In this document: in pieces, positions 21,159 to 33,100 of the stretch | How the letters are laid out: each line of letters opens with the position of its first letter | Position numbering within the stretch: the stretch's first letter is position 1 | Origin: Aurelia coerulea | Taxonomy: Eukaryota; Cnidaria; Scyphozoa; Semaeostomeae; Ulmaridae | DNA length: 64,000 nucleotides | Reading direction: 5' to 3' | Assembly (NCBI GenBank): GCA_039566865.1 | Contig: CM076943.1 | Span: 45,578,663 to 45,642,662, forward strand | Notes under the pieces: generated by a model | What the model was told of the DNA's origin: nothing | The model's input: only the letters and a program-made list of their open reading frames with translations | The model's database searches: none | Program-made: the position numbers and the translations under genes

Positions 21159-24100
21159 CTAAAATAGAAATAACAAGTTTAAGTATAGGTCTGTTTGTGA
21201 GCAGAGACGCAAGTAATTTTTTCAGATTTTTAGATGTACAGGTATCGTTATCTTTCAACAAGAAAATTAAGAATTTGACCAAGCACTAAAAGTTTGTTAA
21301 AGGCAATGTTTCCATGCAAGTACAGCCAAGAAAATCCACACTATCGTTTCATTCAATTTTTACTTGTTTCTGTTATTGTACACGTATTTTTATAAGAAAT
21401 TAAGGTCCGGGGCTGGTAGGTAGTTTCTTAACTTTTCGGGCCATTTAGCTACCAAAAGATTCTTACGCGTTTCTTATATTCTTAATCCCCGAAGTGTAGA
21501 GTGAATTTAGTTTTGTCAAGGGGGCTCCCAAATTAAAACAAGATCTCAAAACAAGTAAATAACATAATTCACACTCAAAATAATGTCCAAACAGTTGCTA
21601 TAACTGTGCAGTGTCAAAACAGTTTGGAGTGCGCTGGGAAAATTAAAACTGCAAATCACAAAAGTTTCTTAGCTTTTAAATTCAGGTAGGGCTGTTTCTT
21701 AACTTTTGAAAAATTGAGACTACCGTTCCTTATAAGCGGTTTCTTATATAAAAAATGAGTGTATGCCTCGAAAGTTACATGAGAGAAACTTCGCTATGAA
21801 ATGTTCACATGGGTACAGAATGTCGATATCAACAATTTTATGAAAATTCTAAGCGTGCTGAACCAAATCTTCCCATGTGATGGCCTCGTTTTGAACGTTG
21901 GTCCGTAGTTTATCGATTTGTGCACATGCGCAGTTATCAAAATTTTTCATGGCAAGGCATTGATCAAAATGGTTTCAGATAGTGAAATGAATCATTAGGC
22001 CTCACTTCAAACAAAAAAAGGAAAGGGAAAATGAGACGCAAAGAAGAACACGACGTCAGTGATGAGGAATTATCTCTTCAGAGCAGAAGCAGTAGTGGAG
22101 AAGATTATGACGAGGTTGAGGATGACCTGCAACCTCCTCCAAGAGTCATTAGGCGGAGGACCTGCAACCTCCTAATTTAGGCCTAGTTCTTGCAAGAAGA
22201 GAAGGGTCAGTGACATTTTAAAGGATATGAACAGAGTTATTAATGATGATGATGAGGAAGAGCTGGATACTTTAAGCATCACTGCAACAACAGAAAGTAG
22301 CCAAAAGAAAACAGGAAAGGTTTCAGAAGTGAAAAAGCCATGCAAGAAGAGTGGACGAAAGGCTGCTTGGAGTGAAGATATATTGGAAGACTTGGTAGAT
22401 TGCATAAGTGGAGACGAGGAATTTACCAAAAAGTTGATTTTTACTAATGTTCCAAATGGGAAAAATGCACTGGTATATGCTAAAGTGATAAAGAAAGTTA
22501 CAGCACAAAGAAAAGAGAGAGGTGAAGCTTTTGATTTCACATTAGATCAGACAAGAAATAAGTTCAAGAAACTAATTGCAATTTGTAAGTCAGCTGCACT
22601 CACTATAAAATCAAGTAGTGGAATAAAGCGCCTTCAAGATGAGCGTGAGTATGGAGTTTGGTTCACAAGGCTTTTTCCACTTGTGAAGTCCAGAGATAGT
22701 TCACAACCAGATCAAGCCATTGAGCCATCTAGCTCTTCTTCCAATAGTAAGCAAAAAGATGATGCTGGGGAAAATGCTGATCTAGACATCAAACAGTTGA
22801 ATGAGAAAATGGAGGAAAAAGATCTTTTTGTGCCAACCAGAAATGGGAAGCAGGCAAGAAAAAGAAAATTGGACAAAGGCCAGTCTGTTGAGATTTTGGA
22901 AGGACTTAAAGATATTATGAAAGAAAGTGACACAACCACACACATGATTGATTTCTTCGAAAGAGAAAACAAGGCTGCAAGAGAGCATGAGCTGCAATTG
23001 TTCAAAATCATGTTTAGCAGCCCTCAAAGTCAACAACAGCAACACTGTGATGGATTTTATGGAAATGGTGCAGCAATAAACACAGGAGGGATGACTGGAA
23101 GTTATGCAAGCAATCCATCTTCTTCAAGGCAATTTTATGGTCCATCACATCAGAGCACACCCAAAAGAACAAGTGGATCTAATTTTCAGATGGAAGGATT
23201 TGGAATTCCCACATCATCACTATGGAAAGCCAGTAATCAGCAGTATGAATATAGTCCCTATGAAGGGAACATGGACATAAATGAGCACCCCGAATCAGGA
23301 GAGAAGCAATATTTTAACTTATGAGCTTTATCATATACACTTCAATAGAAACATTGCTAAATCTAAACTGAATCTAAGGCTACAACTATAATCAACTTTG
23401 TTGTTTTTGAGTAAGATGTTGTGTTTGGTTTTAACGTCCATCAATTTCTCTTGTTTCTGAAAAGTATGGATATTTCACTATCAGAAATACCACATGATTA
23501 AATAGTCATGTAACATATTTTTACAATTACCATCAACTCCTAATTTTAGGGAACTAAAAATGTGCATAAATGACTTGTTCAATTCCTATCATGTCTTTCC
23601 TGGTGGGACGCCCTGTGTATTTGCTCACAAAACATTTGACACCCCTGAGCATCTGACAGTAAATTTTTCCTGGCCCCAGAGCATTTGACAACACTGGGAC
23701 CTTGCCAAATGTACAGTCAATGAGGACATGGCTTGTTCTCAGTGCCTGGCCCCTGGGCTGTCCAATTTCATGGCTAGGGTAGGCATTGAACAAGACACAA
23801 TGAAATGCACAATAAAAGGGCATAATTTTTAATTCCACAAATTTTTCTTCCAAGAACTCCAAACATTTTTATCACAAATCAGGTCTCAATTTAGCGCGCA
23901 GAGAAGTGTATGGTCAAATTTCTAGGGATTTGGGACAATTGCCCCTAATGTTCACAAGAAAGTTAATGAGAAAATATGAGGAAATTTTGGTCCAGGAGTA
24001 AATATTCTTCCCCAACAAAATTAGCAATTTTCCCCAAATTTGCTAAGAGTTTGTGTGGGCTGTTGAACTTTGCTTAATTATTCCCCAAATTGCTCTCAGA

Positions 24101-27100
24101 AATATAATTTTTCTCAAAAAACCATTTTGCTATTTCACAGCTTTTCAATCCTATCCAAAAGTGAATTTCTGCTACCAGTGAAGACATCATATTTTAAACA
24201 GTAATTGCAATAAAATTTTGTAACAAAATACCAATTACCAAACAGGGAGGCATAATAAGCAACAATCTATCTTTTAGAGAAGTATAGAGGTATGATGGTA
24301 GCATATTCATGTCTGAAATTGGCAGCACAAAATATAGAACTTTAAAATGGCCAGATGACGTCCCAGTAAAGATAGCAATGGGCTCAATGAGGACATACAA
24401 AATTAATGTTAAATTGGTTAACGTCCCATCTTTTCATGCCAGAATTTTGTCTTTAATGCATTGCGAATTTTTCCAGCTTCATATGAACTGTCTGGAATAT
24501 TTCTGCACTGGCTCATTTGCAAAGTATCTCGTACTAACTGCTGTGGCCTTCTCCCATTTGCCTGGCAATCTTTACTGAGGTCCCAGTTTCTTTGTGCAAC
24601 ATCATCATGATCAATGCAGATATTGTGCAATACGATGCAGGCAAGGGCAAACCACTTTACAGAATCTTTCTTGCTCTCGCATTTCCTGTAAAGAATCCTC
24701 CAACGCCCTTTCAACAGACCAAATGCACCTTCGACTACCATTCTGGCCCTGCTCAAGCGGTAGTTGAAATATCTTTCAGACTGTGATAGTTTTGCATTTG
24801 AAAATGGTTTCATGAGCCAGGGTCTGAATGGGAAAGCTCCATCACCCAAAATCATTGGATAAACATTGGTGTTGCTTTCTTTCTGTGCAACTGAAGGTAT
24901 GATCCCATCCTCAACAATCTCCCTATAAATTTCAGTTGATTTGAAAATAGTGGAGTCGTGTGAGTTGCCCGGGAAGCCAACGCTGCCCCAGATGAACCGT
25001 TTCTTAGGATCGACAATAGCCATGAGTACCACGGAATAAAAATTCTTAAAGTTATGATATTCCTTTGCTGCTTCTGATCCCCCAGGGGGACATTTTATTG
25101 GCAAATGACAGCCATCAACGGCTCCAAAAGCATAGGGGAACTGCCATTCCTCATCCATGAGAGCCATTTTATCTTCAAACTCCTGTTTCGTCTTTGGAAA
25201 ATTTTTTGCCACAGTTTTATCCCAAAGTTCTTTGACAATAGCTTTTGATACGTCCAGGGTGATATTACAAACAGTCGCAGTACCAAGCCCTGTAAGTTCT
25301 GATATTGTGTGATAATAATCACCTCTTCCAAGCCTAAAAAGACAAATAGCTAATCTGCATTCTGGTGGTATCGGGTCCTCAGTCAGTGAAACCTTTTCCA
25401 AGTCATTCCGAACATGTTCCAGAAGATAGAGGAAGGTTTGTCTGGAAACACGGAAACAATTTTTGAATCGTTTATCACTATATGAAGACCATACATTATC
25501 CCACCAACCATGGTTCCTTAGCAGTCGTCTGCATGAACGAAATCTGTGTACAATGTTTATTTGTTGCCTTGCAAGAAGAAATAGGCCAGCAATGATCATT
25601 ACCTTCAATATTCTCTGCTGTTGACGAAGCCAGAAAAGTATGCGTTGTTGTTCTTTACGCCTTTTACGCTTCGAATCAATAATTTTGAGAATAACGGAAC
25701 TTCGAAAACTCCTTGAAACAGGAGCCATTTTCTGAAAGCTGGAGTGAGAAGTGACCTTCAAAATTTGCGCGCCTAAAGAACCTCATTCCCAGGACACTCG
25801 TACCCAGTTCCAATTTCAGTTCCAATTATTGCGCAGTTCCATTCTCATTTGCAGCTTGAGTCGAACCAAATTATATTTGGTTCAGCACGGCAGTGGCACG
25901 ACGTATAAACTAAGCCTAAGAAGCACTCAAAAAACTTTGAGTACTCCAATAATAAAGATTTTAAGAAATTTACTGGGTCAGATAATCAGGGCATAATCAG
26001 GCCTGCAATGTCAGGAACTGACGTAACAGCGTAAATGATGATGATGATGATGTTGGGTCAAATTAAAGATAACGATTTTTTTAAGAAAAAGTACTGGGTC
26101 AAATTCTAAGTTTCTCAGACAAAATTGGCGTAATTCTACCTTTAAACTATGAAATCTATTGATACGGCTAGGTCAAAGAAACAGTTGTCAATAGACCATT
26201 TTGACATTTAGAAAAGGGCCTGGGGAGAGCAACATTTTTCTGGTAAATGGCTGCCACAGCTCAATTTACCGTTGGCGAAAAGCCCTGTGGCAGCCATTTA
26301 CCAGAAAAATATTGCTCTCCCCAGATCCTTTTTCTAAATGTCAAAATGGTCTATTTCTTTGGCGAATTGTCGTTTGCATTCCTGAAAGTGAGTCCTGTTA
26401 GTAAATAAAACATTTTCTTGTACACACGATGCTCTTTAACTTGGCCTAAATCACTTGAACAACTCAAGAGCTCTTCAGATGTTTTTTCAACTTTCTTTTA
26501 ACGGGTAAAGCTGATTAAAACTTATCAATTTTGGAATTTCCATGCCAAAACATAATTTTCTTTGACCTAGGACTTTTCTGCCTCTGTCAACTAACCCTGT
26601 CGAGGTTTTCTCGAGATTCAGAGAGATCGTGATTTTCTAAAATTGTTTCTAGCCTAGAATTAGCACGACTAAAAATTTACGACAAATCCCAAAGGCTAAG
26701 TCAATAATTAGGCTTCGGACAGAAATTTAAACGGCTGCAATCGTAGACTTATGACGATGAATCCCTTGTATCTCTGCAGTAAACCTTGCTTTCCGCAGTT
26801 TGGTCTGTTAACCGAAGCGCCATCTTCAAATCAACAGCACAGGGATACAAGGGACTCAACGTCATAAGTCTATTGCAATCACAGACTTACAACTTGAATC
26901 TCTTGTTTCCCTTTACTCTTTGACGCGACAGTCACTATCGTCAGAGACTCGCAGTGTTACTCTGACAAGGTTGACCCTACAGGATGCCCCAAAATCCCTA
27001 TTCGACGTTTGATTGAAAAAAACAAATATCGATAAGATGGACGGGCTCCAAGGTAAAATACCCATTTCCTAAGATCTAAATTGATGTTAGAGAGCATAAT

Positions 27101-30100
27101 TATGAATAGTCACAGAGTAAAAAGAATTTTATGTTCAAGAAAGCACCAAAGCTGAAATCAGAGACTTCTCGATAGCATTTGTAGTGAAAGTACTGTAGCA
27201 TGGGGCATCGTTTGTTTTGTTTCTTTGTCATTTCAGGCAAATAAAATGGTATTTGGAATTAACTTTCGTCGATAACCTAGCCTCTTCCAACATTAATTCA
27301 AGCTATTGAGGAATTCTGTCGAACATAGTTTGAAAATGACTCAGTCTCTCATTGATCAAGCTTCCATCCTCGTTTTCAATTATTCGCATGCTCCTTCGCA
27401 TTTCCTCTCTATAAATTACTAACGAAGAATCACTGACGAAAAAGGAAATAGACTTGCAGCAAGTCTAAGGTTTTATGTAAAAATTTTTTGGATACTTCCA
27501 TTTTTAAGTAAATTCTGACATTTTTCGTTGTGTGGGCGGATCACTGTAGATTGGTTATTCTTTTGATGTAGTTCCTCGTTCGTCAATTTTTGTATTCATT
27601 TTAGCATCTGTTAAATGTAATAGCCACAGGGTTGCGATGTATTTTTACGCTTCTTGCACTATCATCTTGTAATGTTATTGTTTGTTAGTAAATTGTACAT
27701 TTTAGAAGAATTTATATGAAAAAACTATGTTTTCATCACTTAATTTTTTCCCAAATGGGGTTTGGCTCCATGTTTTGGGACACCATACCAAGTTATGTAA
27801 TGTATGTATGTATGTATGTAAAATGTTGCCATACAAATTAAAAATTAAAAGTAATATGAAAAAAAAATAAAACAAATTTACGAAATGAAAGAAAGGCTAT
27901 TTACATGTGTACAATATGATAAAAACTAAGATCTAGTATAAAAACACCCCTGGTTTAAAATGGCAGGGATAGCATTAAAAGGTCAGTACAACCTTGTTTC
28001 CATAATGATCCCTCCCGGGGTATTATAGAAAAGAAAAGTTTTCATGAAAAAACGAGACAAAAATATTTTGTGTCAAAGGTAGAATGTAATGGTTCATTCC
28101 TAAGAAAGTTAAACAGCCTCAGTTGTATTATTGTTGTTTATGCAATTTTTAGAAATTCAATAATATATATAGGGACTGTTTTCTTGTTTTTGGAGGCCTT
28201 TAAAGAAATTGTCCTTTATCTTATGTCTGAAACTGTTAACGTCTTTAGCAGACTTTAGGTCAGAGTGCAGATTGTTCCAGTTACCAAAACAATGATATGA
28301 ATACTGACCTTAGACCTCCAATTCCATCATCGAAAAAGTAATATTTTGTATTCATATTTGCAAGATCTAGAACTGCTTTCTCGCCTCTGAGAATGATCTT
28401 GTCCCAAAGTATTACTTGGTTGATTTCCTGAAAGAAATATAATCAATAAAAGATTGAGATCAAAATCTTAAACATTTCACAAGCAATAGCAAAAGTAGTT
28501 TAGGCAAGCATAGGTTCCAAATCTTTATCTCGGCGTAAAAAGATGGGTGTAAAATTCAATGACCTATTTCTTCTGATTGAATGGCTTGAAAGAAATTTTA
28601 GATACTTATCTTTAATTCTACCATTGGACTTTTCAGAAACTTTGAATATTTTTGGAAATTACAGCTTATCTTACATTTCAATTCATTTGAGGATGTGACG
28701 TCATCAAATTTCTAAATCCTAAACCAGATGAGTGACAGACTTTTGCTTGATACCGTACTGTAGGTATTCAAGAACTATGGTTTTCTTCGAAATTATTTCA
28801 TGTTAGATCAAACAATTTAGAAATTACGATAGTTTTAAGTTTTTTCGAATATTTTTCTTGAATTTTTCTTGAAGAAGAAAAACACTCTAATTCTGAAAAT
28901 ATTGAAGATTGCAGAAAATTCCAATGGTAGAATTATAGATAATTAGCTAAATTTTCTTTGCAGTCATTCAGTTCAAAGAAATAGGTCACTCAATTTTACA
29001 CCAGCCTTTTTAAAGATTTGGAACCTATGCTGTTTAGGCAACATAAGAAACTAAATAGTGATCCAATAGTAATGGATCAATGAAGATTTTAGAATCTCTC
29101 CTTGTGAAACTGAAATACGATAATCTAGCTCTGAAGACAACAAATAAAGTTAGCAATTGAACACTGCAAAACATAAAAATTACACATTTCTTTCATAATA
29201 AACTAAAAATTTGACCCAGGCCTAAACGTTTCTTAAAATATTCTTTCATGGAAATTTCAACTTTGCAACAATGATAAAAAAGTAAATAAAGTAAAATATA
29301 AGCACTTTGATGTGAATTGAAATAAGCACAACGTTTCGAGCATAGCCCGTTATCAAGCAAAGAAACCTTCTTGTATGAATGCTTCTTTGCTTGATAATGG
29401 GCTATGCTCGAAACGTCGTGCTTATTTCAATTCGCATCAAAGTGCTTATACACTAACTTTTTTTATAAGAAACTAAGGTCCGGGGCTGTTAGGCAGTTTG
29501 TTAAATTTTTGGGCCATTTTGCTACCAAAAGTTTCTTACGTGTTTCTTATATCTTTAATGCCAGAAATGTAGAGTTAATTTTGTTTTGTCTGAAGGGTTC
29601 CAAAATTACTTAGTAAGATCTAAAAACAAGTAAATAACATAGTTCGCACTCAAAATAATGTCCAAACAGTTGCTATAACTGTACAATGTCAAAGCATTTG
29701 TGAGTGCAACAGGAAAATTGAAATTGTAAATTACAAAAGTTTCTTAGCTTTTTTCAATTCAGCTAGGGTTGTTTCATAGCTTTCGAAAAATTGAGCCTAC
29801 CGTTTCTTATGAGCAGTTTCTTATAAAAAAAATGAGTGTATTTTACTTATTCACTTGTTTATCATTGTACAATCACACTACACGCAACAAAAAGATTTTT
29901 TTGATCACTTTACAACAATGTTTTATCAAGCTGTAACACTACCTCGCCATTATTAAAACACCTTCAAAGAAATATGATACTAGAAACAAGTGGACAAAAT
30001 GAAAATGTGCAATGGATTTTGTCACCTAAAAGAAATATTTCTCAAATAATTTTTTCCCATTTCTTAATCTCTTTTATGCAAGAGCTTTGTTTCTTGTAAG

Positions 30101-33100
30101 AATTTTTTGTGGAAAATATTTTTAGTACACAGAAATACTAACATTGTTCTCCGTTTTGTACTCTGCTGTGATGTACAGGAATAACTGTTTAACATTCCAG
30201 TTGAAAAGTGGATTCAAGTCTGGAAGGGAAACAAGATGTACAATACTTTATAAATTGATCTACAAGATGTTAAAGCACACAAAAAGATATACAGTAGTAA
30301 CCTAGTCTAAACCAGGGGTGGCGCCAGTGGAGGGCTAGGGGGGCTACAGCCCCCTGGTTGGAGGAAATTTTTGGCTCTTGTCGGAGGAAATTTGGCAAAA
30401 TGACGTAAGAAAACTGCATCTTTAACCATTGAGCCCCCCTGTCAGAAGCTCCAGCTTCTCCATCAGAAGATTTCTGGTGCCACCCCTGGTCTAAACATAG
30501 AACAAAAGAAGGACATGCAATACTGATGTTCAATTTGCTTTCATCAATCAACAATATCAAAATAAATTAGGCTATAAGAGAGAAAACTGGATCGATCCAG
30601 AACGGGATCCATCCAGTTTGGAATAGATCCCAAAATTGTGCATGTGTTTAGTACATAGGATCGATCCCAAATTATGTTGAGTTTACATGGGATCGATACA
30701 GGCACCTTATCAATGATTCCCAGACTCCTCGCCATTTGTCATCGTCAGGGTGACAGAAAGGTCTCATTTTGAGAACAACCCCAATTTCCTTTCTTGGATT
30801 GCCTTGTTTTGCATCCATAATGCCAGTTTGGGATCGATCCAGCCATTTACAGGAGGCCCTGACAAGATTGATCCCAAACTGGATTACTCTGGTAATCGAT
30901 CCCAAATGAACTGATAGCAGATCGATCCCAAGCGATCTCATGCAAAGGCAAGGCCAATCCGTACCAGTTTGGGATGGATCCCATTCTGGATCAATCCAGT
31001 TTTCTCTCATGTAAACGGGGTCTAAGTCTATGTTGATTTACTTTGCAAGTATCGTAGCCTGTACGTTTGGCTTGTGGAGTAGCTGTAAAATAAATTGCCT
31101 TGTTCCTTATACAGAATCTTAGCACAGGGTTTGAGCTTGCTTGAGTCAATCTGGCAAATGGTTGCTGATCTGTACAGATTGCGAAATAACGTTGTAAATT
31201 GTTTATCAATTTTTTTTATCATTCAAATATAAAATTTTACAATATATCTTAAATTCTACTGTACTGTACCTTTCTACAGTATACAACAAACACTACAGGT
31301 ACAATACCATGGGGAGCAAAAGACAATGACTACCCCATGGCCAATACTGTATATATAAAGACATGCACTGTTAAACTGTAAACAACCACACTACAAACGA
31401 TTAAAAATTAATGGATGCAATAGTACTGTAGATTCTGTCTCACATTAGATGTCAGGTCAGTGTTGTGATGAATTTAATGATGTCATGAGCGCAACCCACT
31501 CCTGTTCTTTAAAGTAAATAAAATGCCTGACATTTGATGTGAATCAATTTTTTCTGATGTGAATCAATTAAAGTATTAAATAAGATGACGGACATCTGAA
31601 TCAATTTTTCAAAATTAGGAAAAGAATTAAACAGTTTAAGTAGCAGTGTTCTTTTCAGCGGAGATTTAATTAAAGCCACATTCATACAACAAAGCGTAAC
31701 TTAAAGAGGACAAAAATAATTTTGTCATACCTGTATTCACATCAAATGTGAGAAATCCAAGATCAGTGTAATCTTTAGCAACTGTAAAATCTCTAACACT
31801 CTTTCTGATGTGGAAAGACAATAACTGATTTTAATGAAAATGATGAAGTTAATGAAAATATTTCAAATAATTTGATAAGGATATTTCTTTGTATTACTTG
31901 ATAGGGCAAATTTTTATGCTCATCATTCATTCACAAGTTTTGAAAGCTTTGTTTTGAGCTTTGTTTTGAGCTTTGTTTTGAAATGTAGGGCAGAGGTAGC
32001 AAACATTAACACTGTTATAGAGCCTTAAAGAAACTGGACGCAAGAAACTCTGAGCAGTCAAGGGCTGGCAATTTCAAGAAACTTTCAGCATTGGCCCAAA
32101 TTCTTACTTAGGGGCCATCCCAAAATCCATTTGGTCACAGATAGCGGAATTTAGCTGTTACGGGGGAGGGACATTTTACAATCCGTTAAGCGCATGTGAT
32201 GGAATGGAACCTAACAATCCTTTCCACCATATTATGCAAGGGGGGCCGGGGGTTCTTGGCCAAATTTTGGGTAGGGGTTTGCCCCGTGAGCATATTCAAA
32301 ATGGTACCGTTGGCAAGATTAATTTTTATGAAAATGATACCCTTGGGTAGACCAATTTGACCATTCTCTAGACCAATTTTTACGAAAATGATACCCTTGA
32401 CTAGACCAATTTTGACAATTTCCTGGACCAATATTGTCAAATTTGTACCAAATATGATATCATGACCGTTCGCTAGACCAATGTTGTCAAAACTGATACC
32501 TTTGGCTAGACCGTTGCTAGGCCAAAATTGCAGAAAAGTATACCCAAGGCTAGACTGGAAGTCTGAAAAAGTATACCCTTCGTCGCGGCACATCTTCAAG
32601 TACCTTTGCTATGGAAGAGCCCCCCCCCGTGATATTATGTCAGGTTTCAACGCTGGATAATGTCAAACAGAGAGAGAAAGGGCCTTAGACGAAGTCTTCC
32701 ATGCTCACAGGTAAAGATTTATATCGCTCTTGATAAGACTGTTAGTGAGGTATAGGTAAACACAAGATTTTGTATGTCCGTTAAGGGAAGGGGGAGGGGT
32801 ATCATGGACGGCCCCTTAGTTTTTTATAAAAATACATGTAAAATTATAGTTTGATTCAGACTCTTTCGCAGAATATCTAGAAGACGAAAAGGTCTATTTC
32901 ATGCATTTTTGTTTCGAGAAACTAGAAAACCATCTAAATTCATTCAAATATGTTGCCTGATTGAGTGGACATTACCCAAACAATGGACCTTTAAGCTTGC
33001 ACAATATAGTGATAGAGGCCCTGACGCCTCAATCAATTGAGCCTTTGTTCATATAAAGTGACTGTATAAAATATTGCTTGATCTCCAGACCTCACAAGTA

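Larger units (their letters stand above)
21854..25889. mobile_element. Harbinger (PIF) DNA transposon with both proteins, in SPCS3 intron 4
   Basis: Contains the diagnostic Harbinger pair, a Myb/SANT-like DNA-binding gene (plus) and a HARBI1-like nuclease gene (minus), facing each other. The proposed ends are a perfect 15-bp inverted repeat, CGTGCTGAACCAAAT at 21854-21868 and its complement at 25875-25889. I could not find the expected 3-bp target duplication, so the ends are less certain than the genes. Confidence 0.75.

Noticed and set aside
22172..23045. Several minus frames opposite the Harbinger Myb-like gene.
   Set aside because: They are antisense shadows of a coding frame rich in Glu, Lys and Ser codons.
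31047..31178. Possible minus-strand exon with acceptor GTACAG and donor-like GTAAAT, reading ICQIDSSKLKPCAK.
   Set aside because: It lies inside SPCS3 intron 2, does not fit the SPCS3 protein or phase, and the flanking SPCS3 exons join perfectly without it.
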